Origin: Actinomycetota bacterium
GTDB lineage: Bacteria > Actinomycetota > Actinomycetes > Actinomycetales > Dermatophilaceae
Assembly: GCA_020161815.1 (NCBI GenBank)
Contig: JAIUOP010000014.1
Span: 17,128 to 81,127, forward strand
Reading direction: 5' to 3'
DNA length: 64,000 nucleotides
A model generated the notes under the pieces. The model did no database searches, was not told where the DNA came from, and saw nothing but the letters and a program-made list of their open reading frames with translations. The position numbers and the translations under genes are program-made. Positions 15,667 to 24,436 of this stretch are shown here, piece by piece. Position 1 is the first letter of the stretch. Each line of letters starts with the position of its first letter.

Positions 15667-17148
15667 TCACCGAGCGAGGCGACGCTGCTGCGCCTTCGCG
15701 ACGAGAACCCACGCGATCGTGGCGAGCCAGACCACCAGTTGCAGTTGGGGCACGAGCCCTCGCCGCACCCCCATCGTCAGCGTGACCGCCTCCGGTGTCA
15801 TCCCGGCCACCCGGCCCGGGACGTAGGCCGCCGTGATGAGGGCCAGGCGGACCAGGAGCACGCCGTCGAGGACTCCGACCGCGACGGCCGGGAGCATGGC
15901 CCAGGGCAGCAGGTCGTACCACGGCAGGGTGTAGGGCGCGGCGAGGCTGTAGGCGCCGGCCAGCACCGCGATCCACCAGGCCGCCCGCAGCGCGACCGCC
16001 CGGGGGTCCTCGCCCCCAGCCCTCACCGATCGAGCGTCCCCTGGCGCACTGCCCACGGGTCGGGTGGCCCAGGCGAGGACGGCCGCCAGGAGCACCGCCA
16101 GCACCGCTGCCCCCACGGTGACGACGGCCCGCGTGCCGGCCTCCCCCAGGGAGGGCTTGAGCTCGACGAGCAGCAGCCGCCATGGGGAGGCGAATCCCAC
16201 CGCGTGCCGAGCCCGGTCCAGCTGCTCATAGACGTGCGGCCCGGTGCCCAGGTGGACGAGCGCAAGGGTCGCGGCGGCACTGGCCGCGAGTGCTGGGCCG
16301 CGCCGGAGGGCCGTGCGCCAGCCCCAGGCGAGGAGGAGCGCGAGCCCGGCCACGGCATACGTGAACTTCGTCCCGGCGGCCAGACCGATGGCCAACCCGG
16401 CCGCCATGGCTCCCGGGACGGGCGCCCACCGAGCGATCGCCACGAGGGCGAGGACGACGAGGGCGGTGGCGACCGTGTCGACGTGCGCGCCGAGGAGGCC
16501 GGCCCAGAGCAGGAGCGGGTTGAGGGTCCAGAGCACGTCGATGCGGCCGTGGTGCTCCGGCGGCACGAGGGTGCGCAGGCCCCAGCGCACCGCGAGCCAG
16601 GCGGCGACGACGACGAGCTGCCAGGCGAGGACGACGAGGCGCAGCCGGTCGCCGCCCACCCACGCGGCGGCCGCGTGGAGCGCCGTGGCCACCGGCCCGT
16701 AGACGCTGGGTTGGTGGCGCCAGGGGTCCTCGACCGCCGAGGTGATCGGGTCGGCGCCACCGGCCCAGCCGGACGGGTCCGCGACCCAGGGGTCACCCCC
16801 GGCGAGGAGGATCCGGCCGTATGCCGCGTAGTTGAGGTGGTCGCCGGACCCGGTCGGGGCGGCCAGCAGGCCCACGGCCGCCAGGGCGAGCGGTGTGGCC
16901 CGGCCGACGGGTGGGATCGGTCCGAGGAGGCCGACGGCGACCGCCAGGACCCCGACGCCCACGGCACCCCAGAGCAGCCAGGTGACCTGGAGGGGCGTGG
17001 GGGCCCAGGGCAGGAGCTGGTCCAGCGGCCAGCCGGAGCGGAGGTCGGGCTTGGCGGCGTTGGGGGCGGCGAGCGCGACCGCGAGCATCGGGACCAGCGC
17101 GAGGATCACGAGGACGCGGTGCCACGTCGTCGGGGCTGGGCGTCGCAC
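15667..17148 (-). CDS. Polyprenol-phosphate-mannose-dependent mannosyltransferase-like membrane protein (MptB-like)
   Basis: A 493-residue protein with about 12 membrane helices of the GT-C type. Motifs include GDHLNYAAYGRILLAGGDPW (acidic and aromatic residues in the first external loop) and HQPSVYGPVATALH, both typical of MptA/MptB-like alpha-mannosyltransferases, followed by LWTLNPLLLW and KFTYAVAGLALL. GTG at 17148 (VRRPAPTTWH) is chosen, 27 nt after the glycosyltransferase stop; a longer reading lacks helices and is Arg/Pro-rich. It forms an envelope glycan operon with the GT2 and DUF5926 genes. Confidence 0.75.
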   Translation of the reverse strand: MRRPAPTTWHRVLVILALVPMLAVALAAPNAAKPDLRSGWPLDQLLPWAPTPLQVTWLLWGAVGVGVLAVAVGLLGPIPPVGRATPLALAAVGLLAAPTGSGDHLNYAAYGRILLAGGDPWVADPSGWAGGADPITSAVEDPWRHQPSVYGPVATALHAAAAWVGGDRLRLVVLAWQLVVVAAWLAVRWGLRTLVPPEHHGRIDVLWTLNPLLLWAGLLGAHVDTVATALVVLALVAIARWAPVPGAMAAGLAIGLAAGTKFTYAVAGLALLLAWGWRTALRRGPALAASAAATLALVHLGTGPHVYEQLDRARHAVGFASPWRLLLVELKPSLGEAGTRAVVTVGAAVLAVLLAAVLAWATRPVGSAPGDARSVRAGGEDPRAVALRAAWWIAVLAGAYSLAAPYTLPWYDLLPWAMLPAVAVGVLDGVLLVRLALITAAYVPGRVAGMTPEAVTLTMGVRRGLVPQLQLVVWLATIAWVLVAKAQQRRLAR

Positions 17149-17174
17149 GGGGCTCGGCGGGTCGGGAGCCGGGC

Positions 17175-17966
17175 TCAGGAGCCGCGCGCGGCACGGGTGG
17201 CGGTGCGCACCCGCAGCCCGCGGGCGCGCAGGGCACGCAGGACGTCGCGGTACTGCTTGGCGCGGTGCACCTGCCCGCGCCAGTCCGATCCGGTGACCCT
17301 GTGGTGGAGCTCGCACGGCACCTCGAGCACGGTGAGCCCGGCCCGGAGGATGTCGACGGTGAGGCCCACCTCGACACCCCAGCCGGGGGCGAGCGGGCTG
17401 GCCGCGTCGTAGGCCTCCGCCGTCAGGCAGCGCATGCCGGAGAGGGGTTGGCGGGCCTGGAATCCGGTGAGCTCGCGGATGCCGTCCCGCGCGAGCCGCA
17501 CGACGAGCCCGCGACCCCCACCGGCTGACTTCTGGGGCGGCAGGGTGGCGATCGTCATGTCGGCCGCGCCCGAGCGCACGTCGGGGACGAGCACCCCGAC
17601 CTCAGCGGCCGACTCCTGGAGGTCGCCGTCGACGAAGAGGTAGTGGTGGCGACCCGCCCCACCCGCGTTGCCCTCGGTCTCGCGGACGAACCGCACGCCG
17701 GTGACGAGGGCCGCCGCCTTGCCGGCGTTGACGCTGTGCCGGATGACGTGTGCTCCGGCGTCATGGGCGCGGCCCGAGGTCTCGTCCGTCGAGCCGTCGT
17801 CGACGACGACCACGAGGTCGACCCCCGGGATGGCGCGCACGGCGCGAACGGTCGCGGCGATCCGGTCGGCCTCGTCCTTGCACGGGATGACCGCGGCGAC
17901 CGGTCGGGCCGCCACGGACGCGTCGGCCCGGCCCTCAGGGGCGCTCGGCGTCGTCGGGGTGGACAC
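17175..17966 (-). CDS. GT2 family glycosyltransferase
   Basis: A 263-residue GT-A fold enzyme. It has VAAVIPCKDEADRIAATV for nucleotide binding, VVVVDDGSTDET and the DxD-type YLFVDGDLQES, then the acceptor region with PLSGMRCL and GWGVEVGLTVDILRAG (the ED/GxE catalytic area). It probably transfers a sugar from a nucleotide donor to a lipid or glycan on the cytoplasmic side, as in dolichyl/polyprenyl-phosphate sugar synthases. GTG at 17966 lies 7 nt after the DUF5926 stop, and the membrane mannosyltransferase follows. This enzyme could make the polyprenyl-phosphate donor used by its neighbour (inference). Confidence 0.88.
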   Translation of the reverse strand: MSTPTTPSAPEGRADASVAARPVAAVIPCKDEADRIAATVRAVRAIPGVDLVVVVDDGSTDETSGRAHDAGAHVIRHSVNAGKAAALVTGVRFVRETEGNAGGAGRHHYLFVDGDLQESAAEVGVLVPDVRSGAADMTIATLPPQKSAGGGRGLVVRLARDGIRELTGFQARQPLSGMRCLTAEAYDAASPLAPGWGVEVGLTVDILRAGLTVLEVPCELHHRVTGSDWRGQVHRAKQYRDVLRALRARGLRVRTATRAARGS

Positions 17967-17973
17967 GGGGGCC

Positions 17974-18903
17974 TCAGCGCAGGGTGACCTGGCGCCCGAG
18001 GAGGCCGTTGCGGGCCCTGCGCTCCTCGGAGGTGAGAGGGGTTCTCGAGGCGGCCGCCTCGGCATACCGGTTCGACCAGGCGGCGAGCGCCTCCTCGTGG
18101 GCGGTCGGCTCGGCTGCGGGGTCGACCTCGATGACGGGGACGAGCGCCCCACAGGCCCGGAAGGCCCCGAGGAGGCGGGTGCCCTCGCCGAGGGCGTCCG
18201 CGCCGGCGGCGTGAAGGCGGGCAAGTGCATCGGTGGCGGGGTCCTCGTCCTCGGCGAGGACGACCCGGATGAAGGCCCGGTCGCCATAGGCGACGTGGTA
18301 GGCCGAGTCCGCGCCGCGGAGGCGGACCATCGGGACGATCGAGGCGTTCGCGCGCTCCAGGGAGGCCTTGGCGTCGGCGTCGAGCTCTCCGTCGCCGACC
18401 CAGAACTCGAACCCGTCGTGGAGGGTGACCTCGAGCTCCTGGCCGGGAGCGAGGAGGTCCTGGAGACGGGGCGTGGCGGCCGTGACGGCCGGCACCTGCG
18501 TCAGCGGCGTCCCGGCCGGCAGCGCCCGGGTCGCGAGGACGGCGGCGGCGAGGTCGCGGGAGGCGTCCCCGCTCGAGCTGCCGGACTGGGTCGCGACGAG
18601 GACGGTGCCGTCGGCGCGGTGCAGCCCCGGCCAGGCCATCGGCAGCACGGTCGCGATGGTCACCTCGTCGGAGGAGTTCTCCCCCGAGGCATCGGCGGGG
18701 CCGGCCCCCGCGACGCTCGGGTCGAGGCGCACGGTCGCGGTGGCGGCCGGGAGGATCTCGCGGATCGCCACCCAGTCCGGCTCATTGCCCAGGCCCGCGA
18801 AGGGGCGGGCGACATAGGGCGCGGGAGCGACCTTGCCGGACTTGCCGGCCCTGCCCGCCGCGGAGCCGGCAGTGGATCGTGGACGACGCGAAGCCTTACC
18901 CAT
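17974..18903 (-). CDS. DUF5926 family protein
   Basis: A 309-residue actinobacterial protein. It has a basic N-terminus (GKASRRPRSTAGSAAGRAG), then APYVARPFAGLGNEPDWVAIREILPAATATV, and an all-cytoplasmic look with no membrane helix. It ends ERRARNGLLGRQVTLR. The family has no established function. The ATG at 18903 lies 18 nt after the anti-sigma-like gene's stop, and the GT2 gene follows by 7 nt, so it belongs to one operon of four genes. Confidence 0.7.
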   Translation of the reverse strand: MGKASRRPRSTAGSAAGRAGKSGKVAPAPYVARPFAGLGNEPDWVAIREILPAATATVRLDPSVAGAGPADASGENSSDEVTIATVLPMAWPGLHRADGTVLVATQSGSSSGDASRDLAAAVLATRALPAGTPLTQVPAVTAATPRLQDLLAPGQELEVTLHDGFEFWVGDGELDADAKASLERANASIVPMVRLRGADSAYHVAYGDRAFIRVVLAEDEDPATDALARLHAAGADALGEGTRLLGAFRACGALVPVIEVDPAAEPTAHEEALAAWSNRYAEAAASRTPLTSEERRARNGLLGRQVTLR

Positions 18904-18921
18904 GGGCCAACTCTTCCAGAC

Positions 18922-19350
18922 TCAGGTGGCGCGGCGCCGCGAGGGCCCGCCCATGGTGGCCCAGACGGTGCGGCTGCCGCGGTCCTCGGTCACGCCCCAC
19001 TCGTGCGCGAGGGCACGCACGATCCGCAGGCCCCGACCAGAGGGTGCCCACACCGCACGCGGCGCCGGGCGCGGCTCGGTCGGCCCCCCACCGTCGGTGA
19101 CCTCGACCTCGACGACCTCGAAGCGCACCTTCCAGCGCACGCGCAGCGTGCCGTCGGCGAGGGGCGGCGCGTGCCGGATGGCGTTGGTGAGCAGCTCGGT
19201 GACGACGAGCTCGACCTCGTCGATGGTCTCCTCGGACAGCCCGCGCTCGGTGAGGTCGTCGACGATCGTGCGACGAACCTTGGGGACGGACTCGGTGCTG
19301 GGGGGGACGCGGATCGCCTGGACCTGGGTCAGGGGATCGACGCTCGTCAC
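18922..19350 (-). CDS. ATP-binding anti-sigma-factor-like protein (HATPase_c_2, RsbW type)
   Basis: A 142-residue single-domain GHKL ATPase. The N box is VELVVTELLTNAIRHAPPL, the G1 region is EVTDGGG, and the G2 box is PSGRGLRIVRALAHEWGV. Such stand-alone kinases phosphorylate anti-sigma antagonists or bind sigma factors. GTG at 19350 is fixed by TACAGT 8 nt upstream. An ECF sigma factor gene diverges 120 bp away, but RsbW-type proteins normally act on SigB/F-type sigma factors, so partnership with it is doubtful. Confidence 0.85.
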   Translation of the reverse strand: MTSVDPLTQVQAIRVPPSTESVPKVRRTIVDDLTERGLSEETIDEVELVVTELLTNAIRHAPPLADGTLRVRWKVRFEVVEVEVTDGGGPTEPRPAPRAVWAPSGRGLRIVRALAHEWGVTEDRGSRTVWATMGGPSRRRAT

Positions 19351-19358
19351 AAGGCCGC

Positions 19359-19364
19359 ACTGTA
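19359..19364 (-). promoter_or_regulatory. Leaderless -10 (TACAGT) for the RsbW-like gene
   Basis: TACAGT lies 8 nt before the GTG at 19350 on the minus strand. Confidence 0.5.
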
Positions 19365-19469
19365 ATCCGTGGCGGCGGGCGGGTCGAGTTGCTGCCGGCC
19401 CGGGCTCCGCAGTGGGCTCCACAGCAGGCGAGGCGCTCACATCGCGGGGCGTCCTACCGTTGACCCATC

Positions 19470-19952
19470 GTGGACCTTCCTCCCTTCCAGCAGCTCGTGG
19501 ACGCGCACTGGCGTGACGTCGCGCGGCTTGCCCACGCCCTGGCCGGACCGAGCCACGGTGACGACGTCGCCCAGCAGGCATGGACCAGGGCGCTGGCGGC
19601 CTATCCGGGGCTGACGAGCACCCGCAACCTGCGGGCTTGGCTGCTCACGATCACTCGCAATTGCGCCATGGACGTCCACCGGGCTGCCCGGCGGACGGTG
19701 CCGGTCGAGAAACCGGGCCTGCTCGCCGAGGCACCCGTCACCAGCGCGGCCGCCGATCCTCGGCCCGAGCTGTGGGCCGCCGTCGCGGGCCTGCCCGAAC
19801 GACAGCGCGCCGCGATCGCCCTGAAGTACGTCACCGACCTCGACCACCGCGCCATTGCTCACGTGCTCGACACCTCTCCCGCAATGAGCCGCCGCCTCGT
19901 CAGCGACGGCCTCGCCACCCTTCGCCTCACCCTCCCCGAGGAGTCCCGATGA
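19470..19952 (+). CDS. ECF-type RNA polymerase sigma factor
   Basis: A 160-residue sigma-70 family protein with only regions 2 and 4. Region 2 includes DDVAQQAWTRALAAYPGL and NLRAWLLTITRNCAMDVHR. Region 4 includes LPERQRAAIALKYVTDLDHRAIAHVLDTSPAMSRRLVSDGL with a helix-turn-helix. GTG at 19470 follows TACCGT (19455-19460) by 9 nt. No anti-sigma gene is adjacent; its stop overlaps the alkyltransferase start by 4 nt (ATGA), so sigma factor and DNA repair protein are co-translated. That arrangement suggests a response to alkylation or similar stress (inference). Confidence 0.9.
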   Translation: MDLPPFQQLVDAHWRDVARLAHALAGPSHGDDVAQQAWTRALAAYPGLTSTRNLRAWLLTITRNCAMDVHRAARRTVPVEKPGLLAEAPVTSAAADPRPELWAAVAGLPERQRAAIALKYVTDLDHRAIAHVLDTSPAMSRRLVSDGLATLRLTLPEESR

Positions 19953-20527
19953 GCTCCCCCTTCGCCTTCGATCCCCCGCTCACCCCGCCGGTCCTCCCGG
20001 AGTCCGACGTCTCGTACGCCGTGCACCCCACCTCCGTGGGCCGCCTCCTCCTCGCCTCCGCCGGGGGTCGCCTCGTGCTCTGTGCGTATGCCGTCGACAC
20101 GGCTGCCGAGGACGCCCTCCTTCGGCGTGTGGCCGGGGCAGTGAGCCCGCGGGTCCTGCGCCACGAACGTCCCCTCGACGCGGCCCGCCGTCAGGTCGAC
20201 GAGTACCTCACCGGTCGGCGGCGACGCTTCGACCTGCCGGTGGAGCTGACGCTGGCGAGCCCCTTCCAACGCAAGGTGCTCGCGGGATTGGGGCGGACGG
20301 CATACGGGGAACGAACGACCTATGGGGCGCTGGCCCGCGCCATCGACCACGCGGGAGCCGCCCGAGCGGTCGGGACGGCGCTCGGGGCAAACCCGCTGTG
20401 CCTGGTCCTGCCCTGCCACCGGGTGCTGCCGAGCAGTGGCGGGATCGGCGGCTACGCCGGTGGGCCCGCTGCCAAGGAGGCCCTGCTGGCCCTCGAGGCG
20501 GCCGGACGGAGCTGCCTGGCGAGGTAG
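19949..20527 (+). CDS. ogt: Methylated-DNA--protein-cysteine methyltransferase
   Basis: A 192-residue suicide enzyme that moves O6-alkyl groups from guanine to its own cysteine. The active site is VLPCHRVLPSSG, followed by GGIGGYAGG, and TASPFQRKVL-type SPFQRKVLAGL and TAYGERTTYGALARAI are the DNA-binding wing and helix. The N-terminal domain is short, as in Ogt. The gene is coupled to the ECF sigma factor by a 4-nt overlap. Its 3' end overlaps the convergent LysR gene by 76 bp. Confidence 0.94.
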   Translation: MSSPFAFDPPLTPPVLPESDVSYAVHPTSVGRLLLASAGGRLVLCAYAVDTAAEDALLRRVAGAVSPRVLRHERPLDAARRQVDEYLTGRRRRFDLPVELTLASPFQRKVLAGLGRTAYGERTTYGALARAIDHAGAARAVGTALGANPLCLVLPCHRVLPSSGGIGGYAGGPAAKEALLALEAAGRSCLAR

Positions 20528-21369
20528 CGCACGGTGTCGGTGAGGCGGTCCAGGGGCGGGGAGCCCACCCGCCACCGCTGCCAGTGGAGCACGACGTCGC
20601 GGTGCTCGCGCCGATGGAGACGGACGAGCTCACCGGTGTCGAGGGCGGCGCCGACCTGCGCCTCGGGCAGCATCCCCCAGCCGAGGCCGGCGCGCACGGC
20701 ATGCGCGAAGGCGGTGGAGTCGGGCACCTGGGACCAGGGCGGGTCGGCACCCGGCGCGAGCGAGGTGAGGACATCGGACTGCATCGCGTCCTTGGCGTTG
20801 AAGCGCAGCACCGGGAGCCGGGCCCAGTCCACCGCCCCGCGCGCAGCGCGATGGCGGGCCACGAGGTCGGGGTGGGCGACCGGGAGGTAGCGCATGACCC
20901 CGAGGGGCTCCACGGCGCACCCGGTGACCGGTTGGGGGTCGGTGGTGAGCGCCGCGACGACGGCACCAGAACGGAGCAGGGCGCTCGTGTGCTCCTGGTC
21001 CTCGACGTGGAGGCGGAGCGAGACATCGGGCCAGTCGGCCGCCGCCTCGAGCACCGCGCCGAACCAGGTGGCCAGGGAGTCGGCGTTCACCGCCACGGGC
21101 AGTGGAATGGGATCGGTGCGTGCACCCAGCTCCCGCAGGGTCTCGGCCTCGAGGGCGACGACCTGGCGCGCGAGGCGGACGATCGGCTCCCCCGCCTCGG
21201 TGGGCATGCAGGGTTGGCGGCGCGTGACGAGCACGCCGCCGACGGATGCCTCGAGGGCCCTGATCCGCTGGCTCACGGCCGACGGGGTGACGCCGAGCCG
21301 CCCGGCGGCCTCGTCGAAGGTCCCGGCGTCGACGACGGCGGCGAGGGCTCGCAGTTGGTCGAGCTGCAT
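20452..21369 (-). CDS. LysR-family regulator of the LysG/ArgP group
   Basis: A 305-residue LysR regulator: MQLDQLRALAAVVDAGTFDEAAGRLGVTPSAVSQRIRALE is the winged HTH, followed by an effector domain. It reads away from a lysE exporter gene 70 bp off, the classical LysG/LysE layout, in which LysG activates lysE when lysine, arginine or histidine accumulates. ATG at 21369 has TAGAGT 6 nt upstream. The 3' end runs 76 bp into the antisense end of ogt. Confidence 0.9.
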   Translation of the reverse strand: MQLDQLRALAAVVDAGTFDEAAGRLGVTPSAVSQRIRALEASVGGVLVTRRQPCMPTEAGEPIVRLARQVVALEAETLRELGARTDPIPLPVAVNADSLATWFGAVLEAAADWPDVSLRLHVEDQEHTSALLRSGAVVAALTTDPQPVTGCAVEPLGVMRYLPVAHPDLVARHRAARGAVDWARLPVLRFNAKDAMQSDVLTSLAPGADPPWSQVPDSTAFAHAVRAGLGWGMLPEAQVGAALDTGELVRLHRREHRDVVLHWQRWRVGSPPLDRLTDTVRYLARQLRPAASRASRASLAAGPPA

Positions 21370-21375
21370 GAAGCA

Positions 21376-21381
21376 ACTCTA
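21376..21381 (-). promoter_or_regulatory. Leaderless -10 (TAGAGT) for the LysR gene
   Basis: TAGAGT is 6 nt before ATG on the minus strand. The adjoining AT-rich segment AATGATCCGTTAGATCC (21380-21397) is the likely LysG-binding region for the divergent lysE promoter. Confidence 0.55.
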
Positions 21382-21439
21382 ATGATCCGTTAGATCCTGT
21401 TGTTTCTCTTCAACCATCGGGTTCGGTCAGGATGGGGAC

Positions 21440-22045
21440 GTGCCGACCACCTACCTCGCCGGGTTCCTCACCGGCCTCTCCCTCATCGTGGCCATCGGGG
21501 CCCAGAACGCCTTCGTGCTCCGGCAGGGGATCCTGCGTCGGCACGTCGTGCCCGTCGTCGCCATCGCCATGCTGGCCGACGCCGCGCTCATCGCGCTCGG
21601 CACCGCCGGGGCCGGCGCGGTCGTCAAGGCCCACCCCGATGTCCTCGCCGTCCTGCGGTGGGTGGGTGCGGCATACCTGCTCTGGTTCGGCCTGCGGACG
21701 CTGTGGGAGGCCCGGCACCCGCAAGGCCTGCAGGCCGCGGCGTCGGCCTCGGGGCGCAACGTCATCCTCACGGCCTTGGCCCTGACCTTCCTCAACCCCC
21801 ACGTCTACCTCGACACCGTGGTGATGCTCGGCATCATCAGCACCTCCTTCGGCGAGACCCGGTGGCTGTTCGCGGCCGGGGCGGTGACCGCCAGCACCCT
21901 GTGGTTCCCCGCGCTCGCCTGGGTCGGCGCTCGGCTGGCTCCATGGCTGGCTCGACCGCGTGTCTGGCAGGTCATCGGTGTGGCCATCGGGGTGGTCATG
22001 ATCGCCCTGGCCGCGGCCCTCGCCCTCGCGCCGACCACAGGGTAG
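21440..22045 (+). CDS. LysE-family amino-acid exporter (LysE/ArgO)
   Basis: A 201-residue membrane protein with about six helices. The signature SLIVAIGAQNAFVLRQGI is the LysE/ArgO motif, and LTFLNPHVYLDTVVMLG is the conserved second motif. It exports basic amino acids from the cytoplasm. GTG at 21440 has CAGGAT 6 nt upstream. Control by the divergent LysR-type regulator is expected. Confidence 0.93.
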   Translation: MPTTYLAGFLTGLSLIVAIGAQNAFVLRQGILRRHVVPVVAIAMLADAALIALGTAGAGAVVKAHPDVLAVLRWVGAAYLLWFGLRTLWEARHPQGLQAAASASGRNVILTALALTFLNPHVYLDTVVMLGIISTSFGETRWLFAAGAVTASTLWFPALAWVGARLAPWLARPRVWQVIGVAIGVVMIALAAALALAPTTG

Positions 22046-22056
22046 GTTCCGCCTCC

Positions 22057-23448
22057 ATGGAGGCTCTCCCTCGCCCACGCCGTCGCGGCCGCATCGTCCG
22101 ACGGGTCCTCGGTGGCCTGCTGGCGCTCGTGCTGCTCGCCCTCGTCGGGGCCTACTGGTACGCCCGTCCGCTGCTCCTCACCGGCACCGGGTATGCCGCC
22201 CACAACGCCTGCGCCGTCACCTTCGTCGCCGGGCGGACCGACCCCGACGCCGACCTCCCGCCGAACCCGCTCGTGCCCTACCTGCGGACCTCGGTGGAGA
22301 AGCTCGGCACCGACGGGGGCGTGGCCACGACGTCGGTCTTCGGCCTCTTGGCCGAGCAGAAGGCGTGGTACACACCGGGCTTGGGCTGCGTCATCGGCAA
22401 GGAGAAGGGCGAGTACGGCCAGGTGACGGCCATCCCGGCCGGCGCGAACCCGTTCACGGCCGCACCCGCCCCGACCGCGGATGCCGATGTCCAGGCGGCG
22501 GTGGACCGGGCCTTCGGCGACGACCTGGACCCGGCGACCAAGAAGGCCCTCGGCACCCGCGGCATCGTCGTGGCCCGTGGCGGTCACCTCGTCGCAGAGA
22601 GGTATGCCGACGGCTTCGATGAGCACACCCCGCAGCTCGGGTGGTCGATGACCAAGAGCGTGGCCAGCCTGCTCACCGGCGTCCTCGTCAAGGAGGGCAA
22701 GGTGACCCTGGAGGACAAGGCGTTGCAGCCCAGCTGGACGGACCAGCGCAAGGACATCACCGTCGAGGACCTGCTGCGCATGACGAGCGGCCTGGAGTGG
22801 GACGAGACCTACGACCTCGGCACCCCGATCACGACAATGCTCTACACCGAGGGCAGCATGGCCGGCTACGTCGCCGACCAGCCCGCCGCCCACGCCCCGG
22901 GGACGGTCCAGCAGTACTCCTCCGGCTCCACGAACCTGCTCTGCTCGGTCCTCCAGCAGCGAGCGGGCGGCGCCGAGCAGTCGCCGGCGGACTTTCCCCG
23001 TCGTCTGCTCTTCGAGCCGCTCGGCCTCACCTCGGCCGTGCTCGAGCCGGACGGCACCGGCCTGCCGGTGTGCAGCTCCTACCTGTGGGCCACCCCTCGG
23101 GACTGGACGGCGCTCGGGCAGTTCGCACTGCAGAACGGTCAGTGGGACGGGCAGCAGCTGTTGCCGACCGACTGGATGGCGACGACGACGAAGGTCACCG
23201 CGGTCGACCGGACCGACGACGAGGCCTACGCCCTGGGCTGGCGCTCGAACACCCTGCCCGATGGCAGCCTGCTCGTGCCCACGCTCCCCGCGGACACCTA
23301 CTGGGCCCAGGGGCACGACGGGCAGCGGCTCTATGTCGTGCCGTCCGCCGACCTGGTCGTCACCCGGCTCGGGTTCTCACCCGACGCCGAGGACCTGCGG
23401 GTCGAGGAGCTCGTCGCGACGCTGGCCAATCTCCCCCGCGGCGGCTGA
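22057..23448 (+). CDS. Membrane-anchored serine hydrolase (class C beta-lactamase-related)
   Basis: A 463-residue protein with a basic N-terminus and one anchor helix (residues ~15-37), then an extracellular beta-lactamase/DD-peptidase-like domain. The SxxK motif is S197-M-T-K200, the second motif is Y287-S-S, and a late GHDGQ stands for the KTG/HxG element. These enzymes are often esterases or D-amino peptidases rather than true beta-lactamases. ATG at 22057 has TAGGTT (22043-22048) 8 nt before it; that -10 overlaps the lysE stop. Confidence 0.85.
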   Translation: MEALPRPRRRGRIVRRVLGGLLALVLLALVGAYWYARPLLLTGTGYAAHNACAVTFVAGRTDPDADLPPNPLVPYLRTSVEKLGTDGGVATTSVFGLLAEQKAWYTPGLGCVIGKEKGEYGQVTAIPAGANPFTAAPAPTADADVQAAVDRAFGDDLDPATKKALGTRGIVVARGGHLVAERYADGFDEHTPQLGWSMTKSVASLLTGVLVKEGKVTLEDKALQPSWTDQRKDITVEDLLRMTSGLEWDETYDLGTPITTMLYTEGSMAGYVADQPAAHAPGTVQQYSSGSTNLLCSVLQQRAGGAEQSPADFPRRLLFEPLGLTSAVLEPDGTGLPVCSSYLWATPRDWTALGQFALQNGQWDGQQLLPTDWMATTTKVTAVDRTDDEAYALGWRSNTLPDGSLLVPTLPADTYWAQGHDGQRLYVVPSADLVVTRLGFSPDAEDLRVEELVATLANLPRGG

Positions 23449-23450
23449 CG

Positions 23451-23493
23451 CGCCGCCGCTGGACAGGCTCGCCGCCGCTGGACAGGCCCAGCG
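23451..23493. repeat. Direct duplication of ~19 bp with a terminator-like hairpin
   Basis: CGCCGCCGCTGGACAGGC occurs at 23451-23468 and again at 23470-23487, between two convergent genes. The second copy forms CGCTGG-acaggc-CCAGCG (23476-23493), a small hairpin that could stop transcription from either side. Confidence 0.5.
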
Positions 23494-23499
23494 ACGCGC

Positions 23500-24297
23500 T
23501 CAGAACGAGTTCTTGGCGCGGACCTCGGTCGCGGCGGAGATGTCCTTGGTCAGCGGCAGGCAGGAGATCTCGGTCTTGCCGGTCTCGGCCGAGCACATGC
23601 TCGTGTCGATGACCTCCTCGCCGTTCATGAACTCGAGGTCGAAGAGCACGTACTCCTCGGTCGGCGGCGTCACCGCGGTCATGCCGTCGATGGTGTACAT
23701 GTCGAGGAAGTCCATCTTGGTGACGGTCCAGCCGTCGGCGACCGTGACGGTGTCGAGCGCGAAGCCCTTGCCGATCGCCGCGGACAGCACGAGCGGTGAC
23801 GACGACTCGTCGGGAGACGGCGAGGCCGGCTCGAGCGAGGGGAGCCCGGGGTCGCTGCTCGGCGCCGCGCTGCTCGTGGCGGTCGTGATCTTGTCGACCT
23901 CGTCCTTGGCCCTGTTGAAGAGCATGACGCCGAGGACGGCGATCAGGGCGAGGATGACCAGGCCGATGATGCCGGCGATCAGGCAGCCCTTGCCGAGCCC
24001 GCTCTTGCCGGTGCTCGCCGGGGGCGTGCCGTAGGCGCCGGCCTGCCCCGGCTGGCCATAGGCGGGCTGACCGTAGGCGGGCTGGCCATAGGTCGTCTCG
24101 ACAGCGGACGGCTGGCCGTCGCCCTGGCCATAGCCCTGGGCGCCGGCGGGCACCTCGGTGGCCGACGGCGTGGATGCCTCGCCGGCCGAGGGCACCTCGG
24201 GCGTGGCCTCACCGTGGAAGTGCTCGGTCCACTGGGCCCCGTCCCAGTAGCGCTGGCGGCCATCGGGCTGCGGGTACCACCCGGCAGGTGCACTCAT
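23500..24297 (-). CDS. DUF2510 membrane protein with YGQP repeats
   Basis: A 265-residue protein. The N-terminal DUF2510 motif APAGWYPQPDGRQRYWDGAQWTEHF is followed by a Gly/Gln/Tyr-rich low-complexity stretch with the repeats YGQPAYGQPAYGQP. One membrane helix comes next (IAGIIGLVILALIAVLGVML), then a Ser/Pro linker (SSAAPSSDPGLPSLEP) and a beta-rich extracellular domain with two Cys. ATG at 24297 follows GGGGAGGACGACGACG. Family function is unknown; the design suggests cytoplasmic docking and an extracellular sensor-like domain. Confidence 0.85.
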   Translation of the reverse strand: MSAPAGWYPQPDGRQRYWDGAQWTEHFHGEATPEVPSAGEASTPSATEVPAGAQGYGQGDGQPSAVETTYGQPAYGQPAYGQPGQAGAYGTPPASTGKSGLGKGCLIAGIIGLVILALIAVLGVMLFNRAKDEVDKITTATSSAAPSSDPGLPSLEPASPSPDESSSPLVLSAAIGKGFALDTVTVADGWTVTKMDFLDMYTIDGMTAVTPPTEEYVLFDLEFMNGEEVIDTSMCSAETGKTEISCLPLTKDISAATEVRAKNSF

Positions 24298-24436
24298 CGT
24301 CGTCGTCCTCCCCTGTCTTCGGCGCTCGGTCGTGAGCGCCCGCACCAAGGGTAGTGCCCGCCGGAGTCGGGCATGATGGACGGTCGTCGGGCGTTGGGTC
24401 CGGCGTCCGACCCCTCTCTCCCGCCCAGGAGCCCGT

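Noticed and set aside
24056..24100. CRISPR-like or regulatory repeat in the DUF2510 gene
   Set aside because: It is a coding repeat for YGQPAYGQ in a low-complexity linker, common in this family.
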